Assembly (NCBI GenBank): GCA_001920875.1
Contig: MNKP01000057.1
Location: 1-37,922, forward strand
Length of the DNA: 37,922 nucleotides
Source of the DNA: Acidobacteria bacterium 13_1_20CM_2_55_15
GTDB lineage: Bacteria > Acidobacteriota > Terriglobia > 20CM-2-55-15
Reading direction: 5' to 3'
Part shown: in pieces, positions 16,025-24,782 of the stretch
Layout of the letters: the number at the start of each line of letters is the position of its first letter
Numbering within the stretch: position 1 is the first letter of the stretch
The notes under the pieces: generated by a model
Told to the model about the DNA's origin: nothing
Seen by the model: the letters and a program-made list of their open reading frames with translations, nothing else
Databases searched by the model: none
Made by a program: the position numbers and the translations under genes

Positions 16025-16948
16025 TCAGAAGTGTTGCCAGCCCTGAGGTCTTAAGACGGATTCTTGAGTTCCATCGATGAGGAAGACCTGGTTCTCCACT
16101 CCAGAGCCGATGATCTCGCCGATCCGTCTTAGAGGCACATTCATTCTCACCTCTGCGAGATCATGCGGCGACGCAACGATCAGCTCATACTCTTCGCCGC
16201 CATGCAGGATGTGATGATCTCCCGCTCCTGGCCATCCCGGCAGCCGGTCCTTGTAGATGCGGGCGGAAACCTTCGACTCCTCCACGATGTGTGTCAGATC
16301 GGTCGAAAGTCCGTCACTGATGTCGATCATCGCGTGGGCGCGCTCCAGAAGCGCCGCGCCGAGTTTATGCCGCGGTTCAGGATAAAGATGCCGCCGGACG
16401 GCTGGATTTTTCAGATCGCCCGATCTCAAGCATTCGAGACCAAGAGCGGAACCGCCGATTTGTCCGCTCACGTAGATTGAATCGCCTGGTTTAGCGCCGG
16501 ACCGGCGAATTGCCTTGCCGGAGGGGACACTGCCGATCATGGAAACGTCGACGAAAATGCGATCGGAGGATGAGGAATCGCCTCCGATGAGAGAAATCTT
16601 GAAGTCACCGCACGCCAGGGCGACACCGTCGAGAAAGGAATCCACCCAGGCGCCATCCAAATCGCCCGGCGCTGCGAGTGAGATCAGGAAATGAAGCGGG
16701 GTGCCTCCCATAGCGCCCACATCGCTGACATTCGCGGCGACGGATTTGTAGCCGATCGAATCTGGCGGATCGAGATCACGAATGAAATGCGTATTCTCGG
16801 CGAGCAGATCGGAGCAGAAAACTAGAGATTGGCCGGCAGGAACGTCAAAAACGGCGGCGTCGTCCCCTATGGGAACAACGACGGGCGATTTGAACCGTTC
16901 GCGGATTTTTCGAATGAGGCCGCTCTCGCCGAGATCTTCGAGCTTCAC
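16025..16948 (-). CDS. thiL: Thiamine-monophosphate kinase
   Basis: The 307-residue protein phosphorylates thiamine monophosphate to the active cofactor thiamine diphosphate using ATP in the cytoplasm. The PurM/ThiL fold markers are present: GDDAAVFD near residue 28, SVAANVSDVGAMGGTP near 70-85 for magnesium-ATP binding, LIGGDSSSSD near 120, IDISDGLSTDL near 210 and HGGEEYELIV near 252. The length fits the family. The start is GTG at 16948 and overlaps the lon stop as GTGA, so it is coupled to lon. The kinase gene begins about 50 bases after its stop. Confidence 0.93.
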   Translation of the reverse strand: MKLEDLGESGLIRKIRERFKSPVVVPIGDDAAVFDVPAGQSLVFCSDLLAENTHFIRDLDPPDSIGYKSVAANVSDVGAMGGTPLHFLISLAAPGDLDGAWVDSFLDGVALACGDFKISLIGGDSSSSDRIFVDVSMIGSVPSGKAIRRSGAKPGDSIYVSGQIGGSALGLECLRSGDLKNPAVRRHLYPEPRHKLGAALLERAHAMIDISDGLSTDLTHIVEESKVSARIYKDRLPGWPGAGDHHILHGGEEYELIVASPHDLAEVRMNVPLRRIGEIIGSGVENQVFLIDGTQESVLRPQGWQHF

Positions 16949-19380
16949 ACCGTAGCCTCGGCGCCTTTCGGCAGACGCCGCGGCCCTCGCCGGTGCGTGG
17001 CTTTTGGAGGCTTTTTCTCTTCAAGCAGCGCTGCTTTGAAGACGTCCTGGACGTCGTCGACGAAGATGAATTTCATCTCCTTACGGATCGTTTCGTTTAT
17101 ATCTTCGAGATCGCGCTTGTTCAATGCCGGCAGAATTATCGTGTCGATCTTGGCACGGCGCGCTGCCAGGACTTTCTCTTTGATACCTCCGACGGGAAGT
17201 ACCTCGCCGCGCAGTGTAATTTCGCCCGTCATCGCGATCTTTCGATGGACCGCTTTCTGAGTCAGCAGCGACAGGATCGCCGTTGCCATCGTGACACCGG
17301 CGGACGGACCATCTTTAGGGATTGCGCCTTCGGGCACGTGGACGTGAATGTCGTGCTTCGAGAAGAAGTCATCGCTGATTCCAAACTCTTTTGCGTGCGA
17401 ACGCGCGTAACTGAGTGCCGCCTGAGCCGACTCCTTCATGACATCGCCGAGTTGTCCGGTCAGCGTCAGACCGCCGCGGCCCTTCATTGCTGTGGCTTCG
17501 ACGAAGAGCACATCGCCGCCGACGGGTGTCCATGCCAGGCCCGTAGCGACTCCGACCTGATCGCGCTTCAGCAGCTCTTCCTGGAAAATTTTGGGACGCC
17601 CGAGGAATTGGTCCAGATTGTCGGTATGAATTTTTCGGGTCGTCTTTTCGCCGAGCGCAACCTGTTTGGCGACCTTGCGGCAGGCCGCGGCGATTTCGCG
17701 TTCCAGGTTCCGTAACCCTGCTTCCTGCGTGTACAGATTGATAATGGTGCGGAGACCTTCATCGGTAAATTGGATCTGCTCGTTCGTTAGACCGTGCTCT
17801 GCGGTCTGTTTCGGCATCAAGTGCCGCTTCGCGATCTCGACTTTCTCCTCTTCCGTGTAACCGCTGAGCTGGATGATCTCCATGCGATCCCGAAATGCCG
17901 GCTGTATCGGATCCAGCATGTTCGCGGTCGTAATGAACATCACGTTCGAGAGATCGAACGGCACGCCAAGATAGTTATCTCTGAAGGCGAAGTTTTGCTC
18001 CGGGTCGAGAACTTCGAGTAATGCCGATGAAGGATCGCCGCGGAAATCCGCTCCGATTTTATCGACCTCGTCCATCATGAAAACCGGATTGTTGGTGCCG
18101 GCCTGATGAATGCTTTGGATGATTCGTCCCGGCATGGCGCCGACGTACGTCCGGCGATGGCCGCGGATCTCCGCCTCATCGTGCACACCGCCGAGGCTGA
18201 TTCGAACAAATTTGCGGCCCAAAGCGCGAGCGATGGATTTTCCGAGTGAAGTCTTGCCAACACCCGGCGGGCCGACCAAGCACAGGATTGGTCCTTTCGT
18301 GTCCTTCTTCAGCTTGCGCACGGCGAGATGCTCGACAATTCGCTCTTTGATCTTCTCGAGACCGTAATGATCTTCATCGAGAATCTTCTGGGCCTTCTTC
18401 AGGTCGAGATTGTCTTTCGTGGATTTCGACCATGGCAGCGAAACCATCCAATCCAGATAATTGCGCAGCGTGGCGGTCTCGGCCGCATCCGGATGCATAC
18501 GTTCCAGGCGTCCAAGTTGCCGTTCGGCTTCTTCGGTCACCTCGGACGGCATTTTGGCCTTTTTGATTTTCCTGCGGTACTGCTCGATCTCTTCCTGCAG
18601 TTCATTTCCTTCACCCAATTCCTGTTGGATCGCTTTCATCTGCTGGCGAAGGTAAAACTCGCGCTGGCTCTTATCCATCTCGCCACGGGCTTGCGTGTTG
18701 ATGTCGTTTTGAATTTCGAGGACTCCGATTTCTTTCGCCATCAACTCATGAACACGCCGCAGGCGCGCTACAGGATCCAGCAACTCGAGGACCTCCTGCG
18801 CTCTATCGATTTTCAAATCGAGATTGGAGGCCACCAGGTCCGAGAGCCGGCCCGGATCATCGATTTGGGCTGCGATCGCCACGAGATCGGGTGAAATGTT
18901 TTTGCCGAGCGACACCATCTTTTCCAGAGATGACTTCACGTTGCGGATGAGAGCTTCGAGTTCCGGTGAATCCGGTACGACTTGGGGTTCCGTCTTCGGC
19001 TCGACTTTAGCAGTGATATACGCTTTCGAGTCGTCGAAATATTCCACCTTTGCGCGCGAGAAGCCTTGAACCAGGATTCGCACACGGCCGTCGGGCAGTT
19101 TCAGCATTCGCATGATCACCGAAACGGTACCGAAATCGTGCAGATCCTCCGCCTTCGGATCATCGACGTTGGCGTTTTTCTGCGACACCATCAGAATCAT
19201 CCGGTTTTCGGAAAGAGCTTGATCCACCGCCTTCGCCGAACGATCGCGGTTCACAAATAACGGCACGATCATGTAGGGGAAAACGACGATATCCGGCAGC
19301 GGCAATACCGCGAGAACGTCCGGAATACTAACTTGTTGTTGTTCAGGACCTTGATCTGCTTTGACCAATTCCATGCTCAT
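16945..19380 (-). CDS. lon: ATP-dependent Lon protease (LonA type)
   Basis: An 811-residue soluble AAA+ protease that degrades damaged and regulatory proteins. Order of domains: N-terminal substrate domain (VLPLPDIVVFPYMIVPLFV onward), coiled-coil middle region around residues 200-300, AAA+ module with Walker A GPPGVGKTS at 370-378, and C-terminal protease domain with PKDGPSAG (catalytic Ser 693) and GGIKEKV (catalytic Lys, 736 by spacing). It is full-length, with a basic tail. In this run it lies downstream of nrdR and hsp20 and is coupled to thiL. Association with the small heat-shock gene fits a protein quality-control role. Confidence 0.97.
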   Translation of the reverse strand: MSMELVKADQGPEQQQVSIPDVLAVLPLPDIVVFPYMIVPLFVNRDRSAKAVDQALSENRMILMVSQKNANVDDPKAEDLHDFGTVSVIMRMLKLPDGRVRILVQGFSRAKVEYFDDSKAYITAKVEPKTEPQVVPDSPELEALIRNVKSSLEKMVSLGKNISPDLVAIAAQIDDPGRLSDLVASNLDLKIDRAQEVLELLDPVARLRRVHELMAKEIGVLEIQNDINTQARGEMDKSQREFYLRQQMKAIQQELGEGNELQEEIEQYRRKIKKAKMPSEVTEEAERQLGRLERMHPDAAETATLRNYLDWMVSLPWSKSTKDNLDLKKAQKILDEDHYGLEKIKERIVEHLAVRKLKKDTKGPILCLVGPPGVGKTSLGKSIARALGRKFVRISLGGVHDEAEIRGHRRTYVGAMPGRIIQSIHQAGTNNPVFMMDEVDKIGADFRGDPSSALLEVLDPEQNFAFRDNYLGVPFDLSNVMFITTANMLDPIQPAFRDRMEIIQLSGYTEEEKVEIAKRHLMPKQTAEHGLTNEQIQFTDEGLRTIINLYTQEAGLRNLEREIAAACRKVAKQVALGEKTTRKIHTDNLDQFLGRPKIFQEELLKRDQVGVATGLAWTPVGGDVLFVEATAMKGRGGLTLTGQLGDVMKESAQAALSYARSHAKEFGISDDFFSKHDIHVHVPEGAIPKDGPSAGVTMATAILSLLTQKAVHRKIAMTGEITLRGEVLPVGGIKEKVLAARRAKIDTIILPALNKRDLEDINETIRKEMKFIFVDDVQDVFKAALLEEKKPPKATHRRGPRRLPKGAEATV

Positions 19381-19447
19381 AATCTATATGCCTGATTGAG
19401 CGGGATGCACGAATCAGACCCTCTCTTGCCCATACAAACGCCCATCC

Positions 19448-19810
19448 TCACAGGATCGGAATATTCACCACCTCTGGCTTAGACTTCGGCAGGTGGATTT
19501 TCATGAGTCCGTCTTTTAATTCTGCTTTGGCCTGCCTGTAATCGACTGCCAGATTGATTGAGATTTCGCGGCGGAAGGGGCCATAGGTCCGTTCGAGGCA
19601 CAGGTATTTCGCGACCCTATGATCAGGGGGCGTTTGCCGCTTCAAGCCGGAAATGATCAGAACCCCATCGTTCCAGGCCAATTGGATATCCGAGCGATGC
19701 ACTCCGGGCATTTCGACAACGATGACAATTTCGTCCGTTCGCTCGCAGACATCGACGGTGGGCGTCCAGGTTGCTCCTTCCCGTGGTTCTCGAACGAATT
19801 CGAAATACAT
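19448..19810 (-). CDS. Small heat-shock protein, Hsp20/alpha-crystallin family
   Basis: A 120-residue ATP-independent holdase chaperone. The alpha-crystallin core runs from about residue 16 (TPTVDVCERTDEIVIVVEMPGV) to about 112, including LIISGLKR, the strand RTYGPFRREI and AELKDGLMKIHLPK. The C-terminal IPI (VNIPIL) is the I-x-I motif that docks neighbouring dimers. The N-terminal arm is short, which suggests small oligomers. It follows nrdR by six bases and precedes lon. No CIRCE or HAIR-type heat-shock operator was seen in the short gaps. Confidence 0.92.
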   Translation of the reverse strand: MYFEFVREPREGATWTPTVDVCERTDEIVIVVEMPGVHRSDIQLAWNDGVLIISGLKRQTPPDHRVAKYLCLERTYGPFRREISINLAVDYRQAKAELKDGLMKIHLPKSKPEVVNIPIL

Positions 19811-19816
19811 GAAAAA

Positions 19817-20275
19817 CTATTCCCGGCTTTTCAGCAGATCTTTCAGTTCCGTCATGAATTCCTGGACATCCTTGAAGTCCAGGTAGACGGACGCGAATCG
19901 AACGTACGCGACTTTATCGAGATTCTTCAGTTCATTCATAATCATCTCACCAACGCTCCGGGTAGTGACCTCTCGTTCGCTCGATTCCTGGACCATCGCT
20001 TCGGCTTTGTCCGCGATCGTTTCGAGTTGAATCATTGAAACCGGCCGTTTTTCGCACGCCTTCAGCAAACCAGCCAGAACTTTTTGCCTGTCGAATCGCT
20101 CTCGGCGCCCATCCTTCTTGACGGCCATATAGGGTATTTCGTCGATGCGCTCGTAACTGGTGAAGCGCCGCTGGCATGCGAGGCATTGCCGACGACGGCG
20201 AATCGCGTCGCCTTCCTTGCTCTCGCGCGAATCGACGACTTTATCCTGAAGATGGCCGCAGAACGGACATTTCAT
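19817..20275 (-). CDS. nrdR: Ribonucleotide reductase transcriptional repressor NrdR
   Basis: A 152-residue protein with the N-terminal zinc ribbon (CPFC at 3-6, CLAC at 31-34) and the family sequence [18 protein letters not shown], followed by the ATP-cone ([19 protein letters not shown] onward to about residue 140). It senses ATP/dATP and represses ribonucleotide reductase genes. No nrd gene lies in this window, so its targets are elsewhere. It starts four bases after the upstream membrane protein's stop, so it is presumably read from that promoter. Confidence 0.97.
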   Translation of the reverse strand: MKCPFCGHLQDKVVDSRESKEGDAIRRRRQCLACQRRFTSYERIDEIPYMAVKKDGRRERFDRQKVLAGLLKACEKRPVSMIQLETIADKAEAMVQESSEREVTTRSVGEMIMNELKNLDKVAYVRFASVYLDFKDVQEFMTELKDLLKSRE

Positions 20276-20279
20276 TATG

Positions 20280-21260
20280 TTATTCCGCTGTCGCTGTTCT
20301 GAGATCCTTCAGGGACAGCCCGTGAGAGATCATGTACAGGCCCGCGGCTAGCACGGTTGGGACCAATTGCGATATCCAGGCGATGAGTGCTGAGGCGCTC
20401 GCATGTTCTGTGGGCACATTGAGAAAAGTAGTCATACAAAAAATATATAGAGCCTGAAAGCCGCCACCGATGCCCGGCAGCTGCGCAACAGATCCGACCG
20501 CAGCCCCTACCATCACCAGCGTTGCGGCGGCAACGGAAAAACGAAAATTCATCCCCAGCAGCATGAACCAGAACTGGAGGACGATCACAATCCACACCAC
20601 AAATGTATACGCCAGCGCCAAACCGAAGCTGCTTGTGCGGTCCAGGAACGCCAAGCCGGAGGAGAAATTTTTCAGCAGCGAACGCACCTTTGCGAACGGA
20701 ACGTAGCTAACAATCCACTCAATCTTCGAGCGAAAAAAAAACAAAAACAGGATTCCTGCCGTGGATAAGGCAACCATCAGCCATGCCGTCTCTTTCATCT
20801 TTGCTACTGCGACTGAATGTTCGGTGGCGGACGGCAGTTGCACTGCCACGAGTGCAACTCCAAAGAGCATGAGCAGCATCAGCGTATCCAGAACCCGTTC
20901 GACGATGACAGTCGCGACCGACGCCGTCAGCGGGATCCGTTCCTGGCGCGTCAACCACAGAGGCCGAACGACCTCGCCAGCGCGACCGAGCAAGAATATC
21001 GCTGAAAATCCCAAAACGTTCGTGCTGATCAACGGCCCCATCCCCACGGATTTGAGCCGATTCAGAAGGACCTGCCATCGGAAAGCCCGGGCAACATAGG
21101 TGAGCATGGTCGCAAGGATCGAAACGGCCAGCCATCCGGGCTGCACGTTCCGTAGACTCTTAAGAAACAAGGACCAATCAAAGCCCCACGCGCTCACCTC
21201 ATATAAGAGGTACACGCTTACTGCGCCCAAGCATAACAAAAACAATGACTTCCGGCTCAT
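20280..21260 (-). CDS. Integral membrane protein, lysylphosphatidylglycerol synthase TM/UPF0104 family
   Basis: A 326-residue multi-pass protein, about eight hydrophobic segments, with the family core [21 protein letters not shown] and [12 protein letters not shown] around residues 90-125, and a later conserved glycine region [12 protein letters not shown]. Related proteins form the membrane part of lysyl-PG synthases or act as lipid or glycolipid flippase-like proteins. There is no C-terminal aminoacyltransferase domain here. The transported or modified lipid is unknown. It heads the minus-strand run that continues into nrdR, hsp20, lon and thiL. Confidence 0.88.
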   Translation of the reverse strand: MSRKSLFLLCLGAVSVYLLYEVSAWGFDWSLFLKSLRNVQPGWLAVSILATMLTYVARAFRWQVLLNRLKSVGMGPLISTNVLGFSAIFLLGRAGEVVRPLWLTRQERIPLTASVATVIVERVLDTLMLLMLFGVALVAVQLPSATEHSVAVAKMKETAWLMVALSTAGILFLFFFRSKIEWIVSYVPFAKVRSLLKNFSSGLAFLDRTSSFGLALAYTFVVWIVIVLQFWFMLLGMNFRFSVAAATLVMVGAAVGSVAQLPGIGGGFQALYIFCMTTFLNVPTEHASASALIAWISQLVPTVLAAGLYMISHGLSLKDLRTATAE

Positions 21261-21358
21261 AATCGGGCGATTATCTCAGAAAGGAAAGAATAATTTGAAA
21301 CTTTTATTCGCGCGGCCCCGTTTACTTACATATGAAGCGTCGAGGTAGGGCGGAGTAG

Positions 21359-21541
21359 ATGTTAGACCCGATTTTACTGATCATCACCGGCATTTTGTTT
21401 CTGCTCAACAACCTGTACCCCACAGTATTCCGCTTGCGCAAAATGTGGCCGGTTATTCTGATCGTGATCGGTCTGGCCAAGGTCATCGAATATTTTCAAG
21501 CGCAGTCCCAACACACTCGTCATCGAAAGGAGGGCGAATGA
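21359..21541 (+). CDS. Small LiaI/LiaF-TM-like membrane protein
   Basis: A 60-residue protein with two hydrophobic segments, PILLIITGILFLLNNLYP and MWPVILIVIGLAKVIEYF, the layout of the LiaI-LiaF-like transmembrane region. The same pattern recurs at the N-terminus of the following gene, into which it overlaps by ATGA. It probably forms a membrane complex with that protein, but no signalling partner (LiaS/LiaR) is present. Function is unknown. Confidence 0.7.
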   Translation: MLDPILLIITGILFLLNNLYPTVFRLRKMWPVILIVIGLAKVIEYFQAQSQHTRHRKEGE

Positions 21542-22806
21542 GATCTCGCCGCGGTACCGGAGCAATCTTCTGGGGCCTCACGTTGACGGCAATCGGGGCG
21601 CTGCTTCTCTTACGAAATTTTGGGTACCCCATTCCCATATGGGGATATGTTGCACGTTATTGGCCCGCTCTGCTGATCGGTTGGGGTATGTTGAAAATCG
21701 TCGATTACTATCGGCTCAGAAACGCAGGCGACAGTCAACCGCTATTTTCCGGCTGGGAGGTCGCCTTACTCATCTTTGTGATCTTCGCAGGAACCGCCGT
21801 GACGACCGCTGCGAATATCAGCTCCGATCTCGGCAATATTTTTGAGATTGGTGATATCGATCTGTGGGACATCACTGGAAACAACTTCACTTTTGACGAA
21901 CACCGCGAGGCGCCGGTGCCGTCGGGTTCGAATATCGAAATCGTGAATTTCTACGGGAATGTCGATGTGCGTCCTTCCGACTCCGATCGCGTCGTTCTCG
22001 ATGTGAAGAAAACGCTTCGCGCATCGAACAAGGAAGAAGCCGAGCGGCTTTCCAAGGATTTCACATTTTCAATCAGCAACATCGGTAGCGGATACCGAAT
22101 CGCGTCGAATCGAGAGGGCGGGGAGTTTGGGGGCATTCCACGCCAGCGATATAAAAGCTCGCTAACGATTCAGGTACCTAAACGTTCGGCGCTTCGGCTC
22201 AACAATCGTAACGGCAAGGTCAGCATTCAGGCTGTCGACGGAACTCAGGAAGTGTCGAATCGCTACGGACAGGTGGATGTGCACAATATTACAGGGACTG
22301 TACAAGTCGAGAATCGGAACGGTAGTGTGACGGTACAGGACGTCACCGAGTCAGTCAGAATCCGCAACAGGTTTTCTGTGACGGCGGTCAAGAGCATTGG
22401 CGGCAGCCTGGACGTTGAGAATAGAAACGGATCCGTGGAGGTTTCGGGCGTGAAGGGTAACGTATCGATTTCAAACTCCTACGCCGCCATCAGTGTCGAA
22501 AACGTTCAAGGTGCACTCACGATCGACGGCCGCAACGGCGATTTGTTCATGTCGTTGTTGAGCCCACCCCAGAAAGATATTCAGATCTCCAGCCGTTACG
22601 GTAATGTCACTCTGGAGCTTCCTTCAAATTCATCCTTCAGCATCGATGCCCAAATCGAATTTGGCGAAATCCATTCGGAGTTCCAAGGACTCAAGATGGC
22701 TACATCGAATCGTGAACGCTCCTTGAACGGACGAGTGGGAGCCGGTGGACCGCAGATCATGATTGCGGCCCGCAACGGCACGATTCACCTCGGCCGGAAG
22801 GGGTAA
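21538..22806 (+). CDS. LiaF-TM plus DUF4097 repeat envelope protein
   Basis: The start at ATG 21538 follows aaggagggcga and overlaps the upstream stop. Residues 1-65 have two LiaF-like helices (IFWGLTLTAIGALLLLRNFG; YWPALLIGWGMLKIV), a third helix follows near 75-95, and residues about 110-420 are a beta-helix-like DUF4097 domain. The latter shows repeating short strands of the form VENRNGSVTV, VRIRNRFSVT, VENRNGSVEV, ISNSYAAISV and IDGRNGDLFM. Such domains are predicted surface or periplasmic adhesin-like structures, often linked with envelope-stress control. The next gene, aroK, starts eight bases after the stop. Confidence 0.85.
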   Translation: MRSRRGTGAIFWGLTLTAIGALLLLRNFGYPIPIWGYVARYWPALLIGWGMLKIVDYYRLRNAGDSQPLFSGWEVALLIFVIFAGTAVTTAANISSDLGNIFEIGDIDLWDITGNNFTFDEHREAPVPSGSNIEIVNFYGNVDVRPSDSDRVVLDVKKTLRASNKEEAERLSKDFTFSISNIGSGYRIASNREGGEFGGIPRQRYKSSLTIQVPKRSALRLNNRNGKVSIQAVDGTQEVSNRYGQVDVHNITGTVQVENRNGSVTVQDVTESVRIRNRFSVTAVKSIGGSLDVENRNGSVEVSGVKGNVSISNSYAAISVENVQGALTIDGRNGDLFMSLLSPPQKDIQISSRYGNVTLELPSNSSFSIDAQIEFGEIHSEFQGLKMATSNRERSLNGRVGAGGPQIMIAARNGTIHLGRKG

Positions 22807-22814
22807 ATCGTCCG

Positions 22815-23318
22815 GTGCCGATCAATCGCATTTATCTCGTTGGCTTCATGGGGTCGGGAAAAACCACGGTTGGGCGGCGCCTGGCAAAGAAACTCGGCTG
22901 GAAATTCATCGACCTCGATGAGGAAATTGAGCGTAGCGAGCGGCGCACTATAGCCGATATCTTTCGCGTGCGCGGCGAAGCCCATTTCAGGGAGCTTGAA
23001 CGCCACACATTGAAACGGATTTCATCTCGGAAACATGCCGTCATAGCGCTCGGAGGTGGAGCATTTCTCGATCCGGAAAACCGCTCGATTGCGGAATCCA
23101 CAGGTTTGACGGTTTGGCTCAAAGTGTCTTTCGCGAATGTCGGCGATCGTGTGAAAATCGACGGTACACGGCCTAAGTTCACGAGCAAAGAACAGGCGGA
23201 AAAGCTATATCTAAGCCGGGACTCCTATTACTCGCTGGCGAAACTTCACGTCTCGACGGATAATGGCACACCCGAAACGATTGCAGACGAGATCGTAGAG
23301 GCCGTTCGGAAGTCATGA
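22815..23318 (+). CDS. aroK: Shikimate kinase
   Basis: The 167-residue enzyme phosphorylates shikimate with ATP, the step before EPSP synthase in aromatic amino acid synthesis. Walker A GFMGSGKTTVG is at residues 10-20, the shikimate-binding DLDEEIE at about 33, RGEAHFRELE at about 55, GGGAF at about 79, and the LID region with GTRPKF and the later LYLSRDSYY. The start is GTG 22815. Its stop overlaps the next gene as ATGA. The partner enzyme AroA is encoded about 5 kb away on the same strand but not in this operon. Confidence 0.95.
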   Translation: MPINRIYLVGFMGSGKTTVGRRLAKKLGWKFIDLDEEIERSERRTIADIFRVRGEAHFRELERHTLKRISSRKHAVIALGGGAFLDPENRSIAESTGLTVWLKVSFANVGDRVKIDGTRPKFTSKEQAEKLYLSRDSYYSLAKLHVSTDNGTPETIADEIVEAVRKS

Positions 23319-23893
23319 ACGTTTTTCTCTCATTGCTTTTATTGTTCGCGCCGGTAAAGATCGAGCAGGGCCGCTTCACCATTCTTAAGGATGGCAAGAG
23401 GATGGGAACGGAGGAATTCTCGGTGGCCAGGCGCGGATCCGGATACGTTGTTGAAGGCAAGACGACCATTGGGAATGACGTCATTTCCAGTCAAATGGAA
23501 TTGAATGAGAAACTCAGCGTAACCTCATATCGGGCCTCCAGCCGTGAGGGTTCCATCCAGCTAAAAGTGACGCCTCCGGTCAGCGAGTTGCAGTCGATAG
23601 TTCAGGGAGAGACGTCGACGGCAGACTTCAGATTTCCCGAAGGCGGGGTCATCCTCGACAACAATTTCTTTCATCACTACCTGATCTTGCTGTATCGCGT
23701 CCAGGCGGGACAGAGCTCGTTTTCCGTCTTTGTACCGCACGACCTAAGGGTGGGGGCGGCCACAGTGCGCGCCGCGGGCCCGCGCACCTACGACTTGGAG
23801 GTTGGGGAAGTGAAGCTGCAGGCTACAATAGAGGCTGACGGCAGCCTCACGAAACTGACCGTACCGGCGGCGAATGTGGTTGTCCAGAGGTAA
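23315..23893 (+). CDS. Small secreted beta-rich protein of unknown function
   Basis: A 192-residue protein with a very short signal peptide (MNVFLSLLLLFAPV-KIEQG). The rest alternates short strands (GRFTILKDGKRMGTEEFSV, GYVVEGKTTIG, SYRASSREGSIQLKV), an arrangement like secreted beta-barrel or LolA-like proteins, but without a motif I can name. The pair HH in FFHHYLILLYRV is distinctive. It is coupled to aroK by an ATGA overlap, so it shares that transcript. Confidence 0.7.
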   Translation: MNVFLSLLLLFAPVKIEQGRFTILKDGKRMGTEEFSVARRGSGYVVEGKTTIGNDVISSQMELNEKLSVTSYRASSREGSIQLKVTPPVSELQSIVQGETSTADFRFPEGGVILDNNFFHHYLILLYRVQAGQSSFSVFVPHDLRVGAATVRAAGPRTYDLEVGEVKLQATIEADGSLTKLTVPAANVVVQR

Positions 23894-23894
23894 A

Positions 23895-23912
23895 CTGTAG
23901 GGGCGATTTATG
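23895..23912 (+). repeat. Degenerate solo half of the CTGTAGGGGCGGTC repeat
   Basis: The 18 bases ctgtaggggcgatttatg match the consensus half ctgtaggggcggtctatg of the element at 5618-5682 at 16 positions. It starts two bases after a stop codon and its palindromic partner is missing. It looks like a decayed copy. Confidence 0.5.
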
Positions 23913-24032
23913 CACTAAGGATCTGGTCGTTTGGTCACTAGGCTATTTTGACAACTACATTACACAACCCACAACAGACATTCGACATTTGACAGGTTGT
24001 GGCTCTCGTCAATTTTTCTGCCGAAGAGGCTT

Positions 24033-24776
24033 ATGGACATTACCGATTATGGAGCAATAGGTCAGATCGCGGTCGCTTTCGCCGCCGGACTGGTTTCATT
24101 CTTATCGCCCTGTGTGTTACCTCTCGTCCCCGGTTATATATCCATCGTTTCGGGGTCCTCATTGGATCAGCTCAAGGCCCGGGAGAAGGACGCTTCTCTT
24201 CTCCGAACAGTGTTGCTGAACTCCGTCATGTTCATTGTTGGCTTTTCGCTGACGTTCATCCTACTGGGTGCCTCAGCGACATGGATCGGACAGGTCCTCG
24301 TCTCTCGGATGCAATTACTGGGCAGGATTGCCGGACTGATCCTCATTGTGTTCGGCATTCATCTGCTCGGCATTGTCAAGATCAACGCGCTCTACCGGGA
24401 CAAGCGCTTTCATAACATCGAAAAGCCACGCGGAATTGCGGGCGCATTTGTGTTGGGTTTGGCGTTCGCGTTCGGCTGGACGCCCTGTATCGGTCCCATC
24501 CTGGCGGGTATTCTGACCATTGCCAGCACGAAACAGACGGTCACCGACGGGATGTTTCTATTGGCCGCATATTCAGCCGGTCTGGGAATTCCGTTTCTCC
24601 TGACCAGCCTCGCTCTGAACAAATTCTTATCTTTTTATGGCCGGTTCAAAAAGCACTTCCATGCAGTGGAAGTTGCGAGCGGCGCTCTGGTCATTGCCGT
24701 CGGCTTGCTGATGGTCACGGGCAGCCTTTCTCGCCTCGCCGCCTGGTTTTCATTCCTGAATCGTTTCGCGCTCTGA
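24033..24776 (+). CDS. ccdA: Cytochrome c biogenesis/thiol transporter CcdA
   Basis: A 247-residue six-helix membrane protein that passes electrons from cytoplasmic thioredoxin across the membrane to reduce apocytochrome and other exported cysteines. The signature SFLSPCVLPLVPGYIS is at about residues 18-33 (first redox Cys), and FGWTPCIGPILAGIL near 146-160 has the second redox Cys. ATG 24033 is preferred to TTG 23997 because it gives the usual family N-terminus. It would be needed to mature cytochromes such as the tetraheme one in this window. It ends six bases before the convergent esterase gene. Confidence 0.92.
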   Translation: MDITDYGAIGQIAVAFAAGLVSFLSPCVLPLVPGYISIVSGSSLDQLKAREKDASLLRTVLLNSVMFIVGFSLTFILLGASATWIGQVLVSRMQLLGRIAGLILIVFGIHLLGIVKINALYRDKRFHNIEKPRGIAGAFVLGLAFAFGWTPCIGPILAGILTIASTKQTVTDGMFLLAAYSAGLGIPFLLTSLALNKFLSFYGRFKKHFHAVEVASGALVIAVGLLMVTGSLSRLAAWFSFLNRFAL

Positions 24777-24782
24777 GCGAAT

